Source: Mitosporidium daphniae (taxonomy: Eukaryota; Microsporidia). From it: a DNA stretch of 20,235 nt. Shown here one piece after another: positions 1 to 9,170 of this stretch. The stretch is from NCBI RefSeq assembly GCF_000760515.2, contig NW_013546134.1, forward strand, positions 1 through 20,235, written 5' to 3'. The notes beneath the pieces were generated by a model. It had not been told where the DNA came from. It saw only the letters and a list, made by a program, of their open reading frames with translations, and did not search any database. A program made the position numbers and the translations under genes. The first letter of the stretch is position 1; every line of letters begins with the position of its first letter.

Positions 1-211
1 TCAATAACTTGAAAAATGAATCAAGCGAGGAAATTTCCTGGACATGTAAAAAGCTTGCATACCGTTATATTGTTGGCACCAAGCTCAAGAACACGCAAAG
101 AGGCCAAATTAAGAAGCGTATGTGGTATTTTTGTCAGCAAATTTGATGCCAAATACAGCACCGATAATGAAGGTGGGAATTCCCGCATCGATTCATTTTT
201 CAAGTTATTGA
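1..211. repeat. 22-nt perfect inverted repeat inside the SDS22-like gene
   Basis: Bases 1-22 (TCAATAACTTGAAAAATGAA and TC) are the exact reverse complement of 190-211. Both arms lie in exons of the same minus-strand gene, reading FNNLKNES in one and DSFFKLL in the other. The left arm touches the window edge and may extend further. Confidence 0.9.
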
Positions 212-486
212 ACGACAAGTCGAGAAACCTGTCGAATTAAAAGCTCTCCATACTGCAAATTGGCGAGGGAGGACAGGGCCTCTGGAAGCACATGTATTCT
301 GTTGTCGTACAGTGAAAGCTCAATAACGTTCGGGCAACAGGTGACGACCGAATCGAAGGCAGTTAAGCGATTTTGCCTTGCATTAATAACCTATAAAATT
401 AGAGAGGATCGTTCCTTTAGTGTCGGGCGTAGAGGCGGGAGCGAAGTAAGCTGTGCATGGACGCAATAAAGCTCATCATCGTCCAT
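1..486 (-). CDS. SDS22: SDS22-like leucine-rich-repeat regulator of protein phosphatase 1 (5' part, runs off the left edge)
   Basis: The gene starts at the ATG at 486-484 and continues beyond base 1. Spliced exons 486-415, 390-254, 228-63 and 37-1 give about 137 residues of consecutive SDS22-type leucine-rich repeats, including IELSLYDNRI, LQFLDLSFNNLKN, LSVLYLASNLLTKI and LRVLELGANNI. These match the LYDNQI / LDLSFN / LELGSN repeats of Sds22/PPP1R7, which binds the PP1 catalytic subunit and acts in its maturation and mitotic function. The introns at 253-229 and 62-38 are 25 nt each with GTATG donors. The first intron, 414-391, must join a Lys codon to a Val codon to keep the repeat (LKVINARQNRL) but has a GA rather than GT donor. 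The C-terminal repeats and cap lie outside the window. The family assignment is strong; the first splice junction is inferred from repeat continuity. Confidence 0.85.
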
Positions 487-712
487 CGCAAAAATTCCAA
501 AAAAATTGTCTCTCCATGCTAGCCAAATGACACGAAACTTTGACCCCTGCTATTATGGCCAGAATTAAATGGTTGCCACCTGCGCGCTTTAGAACTAACT
601 AATACTACATGATGGCCAGCACGCGTGCACAATTAGATCAGTGTATGGAGACTGGTATTTACAATGTGATTTGGGCCCAATTTAGTTTTAAATTTTCCAG
701 GGGAAGATTTTA

Positions 713-1100
713 ATGAACATTGGCCCCTGTATCCGAATGGAGTCGAAGATACGAGAATTGCTTTTGGGCGCCAAGAGCTTGGCGCCTGTGATTTCGCTGG
801 TAAGCGTAGCTTGGTGTAATGCATTGTAGAAAATTGACGATTTTGGCGATGCCTGCGGCTCAAAGTTTGCAGTACCCCATCTTGGCCTCCGTGCTAATTA
901 TATGTAGATCAAAGTGGAATCCCCGGTCTTCAAAGATCTCTCGCTGATCAAGCAACACAGGTACACACACAAATCACTAAATGCATGCATGTATCAGGCT
1001 GGTTAATGAAGTGCTTGCCCCCGTGCGCCCCGACATACATGCGCTCACCATTGTAAGTGATTCGTCATGATAACTGAAGAAAACGCAAATTCCGAATTAA
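713..1100 (+). CDS. BOL3: BolA-family protein, BOL3/BOLA3-like (five tiny exons)
   Basis: No long open frame exists here, but exons 713-799, 830-871, 908-960, 998-1052 and 1080-1100 splice into an 85-residue protein colinear with BOLA3. It has a helix (ESKIRELLLGAKSLAPVISL), the strand with the conserved Cys (IDDFGDACGSKFAIKVES, C38), the helix QHRLVNEVL with the invariant His (H60), and the terminal HALTIKTQIP followed by a stop. BOL3 works with Grx5 and Nfu1 in mitochondria to pass [4Fe-4S] clusters to lipoate synthase and succinate dehydrogenase; C38 and H60 are the expected cluster ligands. Introns are 30, 36, 37 and 27 nt, all GT-AG (for example GTAAGT at 1053). In-frame starts are 713 and 737; an extra upstream exon at 654-674 is possible and could supply a mitochondrial presequence. 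It diverges from SDS22. Confidence 0.88.
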
Positions 1101-1129
1101 ATTTTAAGTTTAAATTAAATTAAATCATC

Positions 1130-1333
1130 AGATAATCATTCTGATCTGCCCAGGCCGGCCCAATCGCACCTTGCGATCTATCATTTAATCAGTAGTAAAT
1201 TTAAAGGTCACTTCGCGGGTAATCTATTCAATTTAAAGGATCAGTTCCGGACGGTAGTGCATTCCCATTCATCAAGAGCATCTGTTCAGGAAAAAATACT
1301 GCTTAATAGAGTACACCGTTTCCCCTCTTATCA
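1130..1333. promoter_or_regulatory. candidate GATA-factor sites upstream of the GATA gene
   Basis: Three HGATAR-type motifs lie between the BOL3-like stop and the GATA-factor ATG: AGATAA at 1130-1135 (+), TGATAG at 1183-1178 (-) and TGATAA at 1333-1328 (-), the last only 6 bp before the start codon. An AT-rich AAATTAAATTAAAT tract lies at 1112-1125. Autoregulation through GATA sites is known for fungal GATA factors, but one or so such sites is expected by chance in 240 bp of AT-rich DNA, so this is suggestive only. Confidence 0.3.
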
Positions 1334-1339
1334 GTACAA

Positions 1340-3853
1340 ATGATGCTTTCAAAGGCATCAATTCCATCTCCTTCTTCAGCAATTAAAGGGCCCACAACAA
1401 ATGCAATGTCACCAAACATGGCAAATGCGAGTCAGGTAACCGGTTCTGGGAATGTGGCGCTGTGTATTTCCACAGCGGCGGCCTTGCAGACCCACTCATC
1501 AAAAGCAGCAACGCTTTCCACTATAACACCACCCTCTTCAGCCGGTTGTTCTGGGGGCACGTCTAGCGCAGGAAGTCACAGCCCAATGATGCCCGCCTAT
1601 CGATCATCAACAGAAGATGTCCCACCTTCAACAATGATGATGATGGATACTTCTGCCTCAACGGAAGAAGAGGGAAAATATTGGCATCTTCCCCATCAGG
1701 ACACTGGATATCTCTCACCGCAGAATGGCGGCAGAGGACTTGATAGTACTAGAATGATGGCCAATAATGAGAGCGCCTCTCCCTCTCTTACGTACCATAG
1801 AACTTATTCTACCCCAAATATCCATTACTCCTTTTCTCCAGAAACGACCATTTCAAATGGTGGCATAGGAGCGCAGAATTACCAACGCTTTGCAAACTAC
1901 TATCAAAAGTCACCCAACAGTGGAGCCGGAATTGATGCCCCGCGACTTGGGCCCTCAAATGCCGCCCCACCAATGGGGACTGCATCCTCACATTCGGGCA
2001 CCACCGCTGGATATAGTCCTCTCGCATTCACACATGAGCAACAGGCGCAATATTTGTATGCATTGTACCACCAGCAGCTTCAAGCGCAAGTAAAAGAAGA
2101 GCAAGCCCAACGACTTATGATGTACAGTGGGTCGGGGTTTCCTCAGGACTCCCTCATGTATTACGCCGGTGGACGGCAAGCTCAGGCTACGATGGAATCC
2201 CCTACATCGACCTCTTCAGGGTCCAAAGTCAATAACGGATCGACATCTTCATCGCCAACTTCAAATTCTCCAACCATCGCTAAAAATGTTTCTCCTCAAG
2301 CACAACAAGAAATGCTCGGGATGGGATTTTCTTCCAATGGTCAACACGCTCATTATCCGCATTTTCGTTCTTCGACAGAATCAGCAGCATCTTCTTCCTC
2401 CTCCTCCTCTTCTGGTATCAGCACTCCCCCAAATTCTGGAAGTATGAGCTTCACTTCGTCTCCAGCCTCTTCCTCGATCATTCCTTCGAAAGAAAATATG
2501 ATGATGATGGAGAACCCATCAGTAGGAGCAGGCGTTCACGGCGTGCAGCACCAACCAGCATCATCCAGCAGTACATCCTCACTCTTTAACCTCCATCATA
2601 TGCCATATTCGTTTTATATGGGTGCTGGAGGGGCATCTCCAAGTTCCCAAATGGTGGGCGTACCACAGCAGCATTATGGGGCTAGCCAATTCTCTGCAGC
2701 CCAAAGTCAGTATTTTGGATCTTCACGTGGTGCAATAGTTACGCAACAACACCCCCAGCATCAGATGATAAATGGATATCATCCGCAAAATTCTTCAGCC
2801 ATCCATCCTATGGCGCATCATCCAATGATTTCTGTTGCACATCACCATTCAGCAGGCTCCGCCGCCTCTACAGCGAGCATCAAAATATGCTCAAATTGCG
2901 GATGCACATCGACGCCATCGTGGCGTCGTTGCCCCACAGGTAAACAACTGCTATGTAATGCCTGTGGCCTCTATCAAAAGCTCCACAACAAGCCGAGACC
3001 ATTTTGTGTATTGGACGACGGCTCTGTTAAGGTGCAGCGAAATGCATTTCTCGAGGCAACCAGATGTGGCCATTGTAATACTACTGAAACGCCGCTCTGG
3101 CGCCGTGGCTCCAATGGACAATCACTTTGCAATGCATGCGGTCTCTATTTCAAGCAGCATCGCCAATACAGACCATCGTTGCCCAATACGGGATGGCTAT
3201 CCACAGGCGGATATGATGCAGAAATAATGAACGGAGGGGCTAACATTGCAAACATGTCCAACGCGGGCTCTGGAATGAATAGCTCATCATCGCCAGCATA
3301 TCAGCACTACCAGCACCATCAAGCGCAATCATCGCTTCACCACCAGCAGCAGTCGGCGTGGCTCGCGTCCGGAGCAGCAACTCCACTTGGCGGAGATGGA
3401 ACATGCAGCCAATCTTCCTCATCTTCGTCTTCATCGTCCGGATTGCTTTTAGGCGCTGAAGATGAAAATGTTGGAAACAGGGCAGAATTTCACCAACATG
3501 CCCATCTTCAGTCACCCCCAGAAAATCATGCTGAAGATCTTGTTGGAGATGATTCTTCAGCGCCGGCTAATGGGGCTAATTCTGTAAATTCTAACCAAGC
3601 TTCAAACCATGGCCACCACATGATGCTGGCGGCGCATGCCATGAGTCCGGAAGATGAGGCCGCCGTTTCTGCACTTGCCGAGCAAATGCTTGATGCCCAA
3701 GAGCTTTTTACACGGGAAGAGGACCCGAGTGTGCTTGCCGCCGTGGCCGCCGCCGCTGCTGCAGCAAAGATCCATCACTTTGAAAGAGGCGGGGTAGGTT
3801 TTGCTGCCGCCGACATAGAAGAGTCTGTTGTGGGAAATCCCGCCTCTTGCTGA
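1340..3853 (+). CDS. GATA-type transcription factor with two adjacent GATA zinc fingers
   Basis: A single intronless frame of 837 residues. Two GATA fingers lie close together: C517, C520, C539, C542 (CX2CX18CX2C, with PSWRRCPTGKQLLCNACGLY) and C576, C579, C597, C600 (CX2CX17CX2C, with TPLWRRGSNGQSLCNACGLY). Each is followed by a basic tail, so the protein should bind (A/T)GATA(A/G) DNA in the nucleus. The rest is low complexity: a Ser/Thr/Gln/His/Met-rich N-terminal half, poly-Ser runs near residues 352-361 and 692-703, His-rich stretches on both sides of the fingers, and an acidic, Ala-rich C terminus (a nine-residue Ala run near residue 802) that could be an activation domain. Two-finger fungal GATA factors include iron regulators of the SreA/Urbs1 kind, but finger spacing and flanks here do not allow a target to be assigned. 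A second ATG follows directly at 1343. Confidence 0.96.
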   Translation: MMLSKASIPSPSSAIKGPTTNAMSPNMANASQVTGSGNVALCISTAAALQTHSSKAATLSTITPPSSAGCSGGTSSAGSHSPMMPAYRSSTEDVPPSTMMMMDTSASTEEEGKYWHLPHQDTGYLSPQNGGRGLDSTRMMANNESASPSLTYHRTYSTPNIHYSFSPETTISNGGIGAQNYQRFANYYQKSPNSGAGIDAPRLGPSNAAPPMGTASSHSGTTAGYSPLAFTHEQQAQYLYALYHQQLQAQVKEEQAQRLMMYSGSGFPQDSLMYYAGGRQAQATMESPTSTSSGSKVNNGSTSSSPTSNSPTIAKNVSPQAQQEMLGMGFSSNGQHAHYPHFRSSTESAASSSSSSSSGISTPPNSGSMSFTSSPASSSIIPSKENMMMMENPSVGAGVHGVQHQPASSSSTSSLFNLHHMPYSFYMGAGGASPSSQMVGVPQQHYGASQFSAAQSQYFGSSRGAIVTQQHPQHQMINGYHPQNSSAIHPMAHHPMISVAHHHSAGSAASTASIKICSNCGCTSTPSWRRCPTGKQLLCNACGLYQKLHNKPRPFCVLDDGSVKVQRNAFLEATRCGHCNTTETPLWRRGSNGQSLCNACGLYFKQHRQYRPSLPNTGWLSTGGYDAEIMNGGANIANMSNAGSGMNSSSSPAYQHYQHHQAQSSLHHQQQSAWLASGAATPLGGDGTCSQSSSSSSSSSGLLLGAEDENVGNRAEFHQHAHLQSPPENHAEDLVGDDSSAPANGANSVNSNQASNHGHHMMLAAHAMSPEDEAAVSALAEQMLDAQELFTREEDPSVLAAVAAAAAAAKIHHFERGGVGFAAADIEESVVGNPASC

Positions 3854-4045
3854 ATTGATAATTTTGTACATATTCATGGTGGCGTTCTGCCCTGAATACC
3901 TCCAACCATTAATAGACTTATTAGACAAATGCTTTAGATTGTATGTAGGCAATATGCTATCAAAAGAATAACTATTTTGACCCGATTTTGCTGATTATGC
4001 CAATGATGCCAATGATGAGCATTATGATCACATTGATTATGGTAG

Positions 4046-4051
4046 AATAAA
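4046..4051 (+). terminator. AATAAA polyadenylation signal, probably of the GATA-factor gene
   Basis: AATAAAG lies about 190 bp after the stop at 3853 and about 90 bp before the next ATG. The 286-bp gap (3854-4139) otherwise holds a two-copy TGCCAATGA repeat near 3998 and an AT-rich AAATTAAATTAG tract at 4091-4103 that probably belongs to the promoter of the following gene. No further gene is seen. Confidence 0.45.
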
Positions 4052-4139
4052 GCAAGTCCCCAATCAGTATAATTGGAGAAAATGAATTTTTAAATTAAAT
4101 TAGTCAATAGAAATTTCAAATTGCTCATATTTCCATCTC

Positions 4140-7100
4140 ATGCCTGTAGGCCGATCTGTCCTAATTTCGGACGCTGGGGGCTTTTTTGCCGCCTGGCTGG
4201 AGGCTGACGTTCCAGCCATTTTTTACAAAAAGTGCCCGCCAAATCATCAGAATGTATGTAGAATTGATATTCGCCATGTGCCTCTTTTGATTAGCTCAAG
4301 TCTCAATAAGGTATGCCGTTTGATTTCATATGTAGATCGTAGCCATTGATGCGTTTGGTAATGCAGAAGCATTTTGCCTTGCAAATTCGACATTGAAAAA
4401 TATCGGGACCTTTTGTCTGCCATCAACCGACACGCTGGCCTTGGAAATTGCAAGCCTCGATGAGGGTCTCAAAATCGCAATGCTTCATAGGCAAGCAGAC
4501 AAGTTGATGCTATCAGATGCTACTTGGAGCTCCAACACTCTCAATGGGCACCGAGCCACAGTTTTACCATCCCAAACACAGGGCCGCTTTCATTTGCGGC
4601 TTTTTGCTGATCATTTGCTCCTGTTTTCCCTGTTGTCGTCAAGTTTTTCAATCCTCAATTTGGCAGATCCCTCTTTGAGATATCAAGATCCAATTACCTT
4701 CACACACCCTTCGGCAATACTGTGGGCATCCTTTATCAACGAAAATCTCATCTATGCAAACTTGGCAAACGGCTCCACGTGGATATGGGCTCTTTCGTAT
4801 GCTCCATCTTTAAGATGTAACTTACTGCTAATAGCTGTTCTTGATACTGTTCAGGCTTCTCCTCCAACTTTGATAAGAGATTTTTTCTTGTGGTCGCCCT
4901 TGTTCGTATCCTGTACTACAAATGAAGCCGCCGGAAATTTTGAGATCTTTCTTGTTAGGGGTGAAGAAAAAAAGAATGCCAATTCAATCACAATTTCATC
5001 GTGGAGAATCACTGTTTCTTCACATCAGGCCGACGAGTCAACGTATTCTTCTCAAGCATACCTTGCTGCGACCAATACCATTGAATTCCCACAATATTTT
5101 TGTGACTCAATATATGGCGCAATATCAAATTATGCCTTTTACCAAGCAGATTCTAATATGATCTTTACGCTGATTTCATTTGTAGATGATCGCAAACTTT
5201 TCCTTGCGCAGCTTCAATTTAAGGAAAGCCAAATGCCTACCTCTGAACGCTCCAAAATTGTTCCACAGCTTTTCTTAGCTTGGTCTGACTTGCTCAACAG
5301 CACAAACAATGCTCTCCATGCAGATGCTCAGTTCAAATACTTTTTCACCAAAGGCGAAAATCAGTTATTTTGTGCACTTAAAACGCTGGTGGATGGCAGA
5401 AACTCGCTTTTGGTTTGGGACAACGGTTGGATTTTTCTGTTTGAGTTTGGTTCTAATCATCTCGTTGGTTCTTTCAGTGAATCAAAATTTCTCTGGGTCA
5501 TTGCATCAGACTCGATCGTTGTTTATGACAAGACTTGCTACGCGTTTTTGTCTAAAATCAATGTTTTGGTTTCTGATTCGATCCAGTACATAGGTCTGTA
5601 CCATGGAGAGGTGTTATTGCTTGTCGATAAAGATTCCTCCATGTTTTTAATGATCGAAAAGGATGGCTCCCTACTGGTGCAGTCCCATTTTGATGATGAC
5701 CAGTTTTCTTGCTTTTCTCCGCCCATTCCATGGCAAAAATACGGTGCGATAGTTCCCTTTCCAAGGTTTGGTTTTCGAATAGGTCTATTTTGCGATATGG
5801 ATTTCATGAGTGCCATTGTTCTCACACGTGATGGCGTTGAAACGCAAAGATACAAAATCAATTGGCCTTGTTCGTATGATATGAAGGCATTACCTATAAA
5901 GACAATAGCAACAAGTCCTTTGACTGCAATCACACTTACATCTGCGCGATTGGACTTCGATGTGTTTTGGAGGTTCGACATCTTGACTTTGACCTACAAT
6001 GGTTATGTCCTTCCAAAATCAGCGGATGATCTTTTGTTTTATTCTAATTTTGATTCTCTTCTTTTGCTCAATTCGCCATTGCATGCTGAGAACAAAGTGG
6101 TGTCTTCAGCTAGAATATTATTAACCCATCGTGCAAAAATCCCATCCACTTTTATTGTAAATTTCGAAAATGAAGTTCCTTTATCTTTTTCTGATCATGG
6201 TGCTTATGCTAGTAAGTCCCCTTTGCTTCAACTAAAACGAATCGATTGTACTGATGATACTGCACTGGAAATAGAAGAAAGCTGGGACATTTGTGAAATT
6301 GTCGGCTGGCATTCTATGTTTAGCTCTTTTAAGGAGTATTACGAAGCCTTTCTATTGCCCCTGTCTAAGATGGTCAAATCGTTCATCCCACCGATTGCAA
6401 TTATTGCAACCAGTTCCAGCCATCAACGCTTTCACGCGGAATCTTTGCTTTTGGCGGATCAAAATGGCTCCAAATATGATACTCTTTTTGAGGAAGCCAC
6501 TCACAACTTTGATTCGTTTCATTTTGAAAATACCAATGACGATGAAAATGATGAGTATCCAGACATTGAAAATGATATCGACACTGATCATTGGAGCATG
6601 TATAGTAAGGATGAACCATTCCTAGATGCAGCTGAAGAGAATAGAATATTATCGAATACTTTGTTAAAATGGATATCGATTTGTAGAAAAATAAAATCCG
6701 AGATATCTGAAATTGATGAGAGCGGAAAAAATTTTCTTGCCTGGGCCTGTGCTGTATGTCTTTTCAAAAAATTTGCCGATACTCTATCAGCAATGGACTA
6801 TGTGGCCATTGGAAGTAGGTCAGATCATGTCTTCAAACTATTGCCTGTGCTTATCAAACTAGTGGGGCACAAGCTTAACTGGGCTTCTTATCTTGCATGC
6901 AAGCTCCCACTTTTGTATTATTTAAACTCGCCCGCAAATACTCAAGCATTTGGGGAAGAGGCTTTGATGTTAGGAAAGCATCTTCTGTCTATCGACCAAA
7001 ATGACCCAAGTTCGCCTCTTGTTAACTTATTCTTCATCGCGGCTAAAAAGCCAAAGCTATTGTCATCGCTATGGCGCACATGTGGAGCGACCTCATCGTT

Positions 7101-7709
7101 TTCCACCAAGCTTTGTAAAATCTATGACTCATTTGAACCTTCAAATCCGGATCATAACGGGCATATTGCCGTTAGGCAGGTGGCTTTGAAGAATGCATTT
7201 GCTTGCATGTCAAAGCACGAACATGCATTTGCAGCCACTTTATTTATCATCGGAGGTGACCATCATGCTGCTGCCAAGGCAGCAGATCGAATTTCACCCC
7301 TACTAAGCATTCTTGTCGCCGGTGCTCTACATACCCCATATATATCATCAAACACTAGCCTGATATCTTTACCTCTTAACACGCTGGTGATGGAATTTTT
7401 TGATCAACTAGACTCTGGGGACGTGCTATCTTGCATATACAAACTGCCACTTCTGACGAAATTTATCGACCTAAATTCTCAAACTGGCGTCAAAGAGCTG
7501 TTGTCATGTTGGATTGGGCCATTCAAACCATTAATCGTTGAAAAGGTACTTTTTTTCATAACTTTTAGATTACAAATGTCCGCAAAATATCACAATGGAC
7601 TCCACAGATGAGGCTCAAGATTGGCCAAAATGTGACCACCGAATCGATCACAAAAGGGCTGCTTGCTTTGCTGGAGAGTCTTGATTGCCTTCCTCAAGAT
7701 ACTAGGTGA
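4140..7709 (+). CDS. RAV1: RAV1 / DMX-like (Rabconnectin-3) V-ATPase assembly factor
   Basis: Exons 4140-4310, 4336-7545 and 7569-7709 are joined in phase 0 by introns of 25 nt (GTATG donor) and 23 nt (CATAAC near the acceptor), giving 1173 residues. The C-terminal third has the Rav1 signature in order: LAWACAVCLFKKFADTLSAM, then DQNDPSSPLVNLFFIAAKK, LLSSLWRTCG, and VALKNAFACMSKHEHAFAAT followed by LFIIGGDHHAAAKA. These match the Rav1/DMXL WRTA, ALKNAF and AAAFFLLGG blocks. The N-terminal two thirds are beta-rich, as expected for WD propellers, with an acidic linker near residues 790-815. RAV1 is the core of the RAVE complex that rejoins V1 and Vo sectors of the V-ATPase. An in-frame stop at 4101 and the first ATG at 4140 set the start. 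The protein is shorter than yeast Rav1 (about 1350 residues), mainly N-terminally, so the first propeller may be reduced or an upstream exon missed. Confidence 0.8.
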
Positions 7710-7860
7710 CTTTTTGGAGAACAAAAATTACACATGCGGGACTGCGTCACGCGCCATCAAAATGGTTGCATGTGGAAGTTGGCCCGTTTAGCAAATATAG
7801 ACATGTAAACTACGGAAAATGCAGTAGCTAATTTTATGGTGTAATTTTTTCGACTTGTTT

Positions 7861-8785
7861 ATGAAAATTTTACTCGTTCTGTCGGGCAAAGGTGGAGTGG
7901 GCAAAAGCACTTTTTGTGCAGCTCTAGCTGCAGTGCTATCGCTCAAGCAGGGGAAAAAAGTATTAAGAGTTGCTGATCCTAGATCGGAATACTGGATGCC
8001 GATTTATGTGGCCCATCGCTTCCAGGCCTATTTCCCCAAAATAACAGACCCATTTTGCAATCTCAACAGGGGTACTCTGTTTTCTAGCTAATTTTTGTAG
8101 CTGGATTCCCCTCCCATGTGAGGAGATTGAAAATGGATCTATCCGTGTGATTTCAATAGGCTATTTGCTTTCTAACTCTTCTGATGCTATCGTTTGGCGG
8201 GGCCCCAAAAAGACAGGTTTGTGACAGTGTATGTCAGCCCAACCCCTGGAAATATAACCATTGCGTTCCATTTTATTTCCTTTAATTGCTGACTTTTAGC
8301 GATGTTGAAACAAATGTTCACCGGAGTCGCTTGGGGAGACTGTGATTTCCTTATTATTGATACCCCACCGGGAACATCGGATGAGCATATCACTCTTGCC
8401 CAACTCTTGGCAGATGATGCTAGGTTTTTGGGCGCCATTGTTATCTCAACCCCTCAGGTAGGCAGCTTTCTCAAAATTGTGCTAGTTTGCGTCTCTTTCG
8501 GATGTCCAAAAGGAGCTGGAGTTTTGCAAGCTAGCCAATATCGCATGCATTGGGCTCGTCGAAAATATGAGGGATGTCATTTGTGAGCATTGTGGGACTT
8601 GTACGTCAGTATTTGGGAGCGGGGAAGGCGTCTCATCTCTCGCTAGCCACTACGGCGTTCCTTTCCTTGGAAGCATTCCATTGGACCCCAAATCTCTACA
8701 AACGTCTTCTTCGCATTCTTTTATTACCAAATTCATAAGTTCAAGCGTCGTAGAGCAAGTAGAGGCAATAGCATCATGCTTATAA
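7861..8785 (+). CDS. CFD1: cytosolic Fe-S cluster scaffold P-loop ATPase, CFD1/NUBP2
   Basis: Five exons (7861-7959, 7983-8071, 8101-8216, 8300-8457, 8486-8785) encode 253 residues that follow NUBP2 from end to end: deviant Walker A SGKGGVGKST (residues 8-17), GILDADLCGPS, WRGPKK, the IIDTPPGTSDEH switch block, the STPQ..SLSDVQKELEF region, and CX2C cysteines C187 and C190 plus C193 (ICEHCGTC), then GVPFLGSIPLDP. With Nbp35 it forms the scaffold that assembles [4Fe-4S] clusters for cytosolic and nuclear proteins. Introns are 23, 29, 83 and 28 nt; the 83-nt one (8217-8299, ending TGCTGACTTTTAG) is the longest I place with confidence. ATG 7861 is the first Met in the frame. NBP35, which is longer at the N terminus with four extra cysteines, is excluded by the short N terminus. 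Confidence 0.95.
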
Positions 8786-8792
8786 CAGAAGC

Positions 8793-8824
8793 TTTATTAT
8801 AAACCAGTATTTACAGGAAATAAA
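8793..8824. terminator. overlapping convergent polyadenylation signals of CFD1 and the SNARE gene
   Basis: The two stop codons (8785 on + and 8811 on -) are 25 bp apart. The minus-strand AATAAA is at 8798-8793, close to the CFD1 stop, and the plus-strand AATAAA is at 8819-8824, inside the last codons of the minus-strand gene. Both transcripts must therefore end inside or beyond the opposite coding region, making their 3' ends antisense to each other. This arrangement is typical of very compact genomes. Confidence 0.6.
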
Positions 8825-9140
8825 TATACAAGAACACCAAAAGCGCAATGGAAAAGATAATCCCAGAATAAAATAGTACACTGTCTTGCTTTGCCCTGAG
8901 GTCGATCCATCGAATAAGAGTTTGCGATACACCAAGCGAACTTGCCATGTCCAATGCGCGAGAACGTGCCCCTTTCAATACAGATCGCTGTTTCTTGAGT
9001 GCCGCAAGTGTTAGTGTTCCGGCTTCTAAATGGTCATCAAGGGCCTGTCCCATGTGAGCCAATCTATCGCCCACGCGCACAGGCTTTTGATGATGGGATT
9101 TCTGATTGCCGTCAACTAAGGGAGTAGTAAATGTGCTCAT
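8811..9140 (-). CDS. BOS1: Qb-SNARE of the BOS1/membrin (GOSR2) type, short form without an N-terminal Habc domain
   Basis: An uninterrupted 109-residue frame. A SNARE helix (about residues 27-80) containing LKKQRSVLKGARSRALDMAS followed by SLGVSQTLIRWIDLRAKQDS matches the membrin/Bos1 pattern QR.(T/S)LKG...LD.A..LG.S.T.(M/I)R.I..R...D, which separates it from GOS28 and BET1. It ends in a tail-anchor membrane segment (residues 87-109). Bos1 pairs with Sed5, Bet1 and Sec22 for ER-to-Golgi fusion. Family members are about 210-245 residues with an Habc bundle; here only about 25 disordered residues precede the SNARE helix. An in-frame stop lies 19 bp upstream of the ATG and only 177 bp separate it from the next gene, so a full Habc domain cannot fit unless unseen exons are used. 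Confidence 0.85.
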   Translation of the reverse strand: MSTFTTPLVDGNQKSHHQKPVRVGDRLAHMGQALDDHLEAGTLTLAALKKQRSVLKGARSRALDMASSLGVSQTLIRWIDLRAKQDSVLFYSGIIFSIALLVFLYIYFL

Positions 9141-9170
9141 ATTTGAACGGCAGGATGTTTAACTTTACAG

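Noticed and set aside
633-863. Minus-strand frame of 76 codons opposite the BOL3-like exons
   Set aside because: It begins at TTG, and the opposite strand carries a well-supported spliced gene over the same bases.
1068-1073. TGATAA as a further GATA site of the GATA gene promoter
   Set aside because: It falls inside the last BOL3-like intron, where TGATAAC is better explained as a branch-site region.
2127-2447. Overlapping plus-strand frame of 106 codons within the GATA-factor gene
   Set aside because: It is a shadow of low-complexity Ser/His/Gln codons read in another frame.
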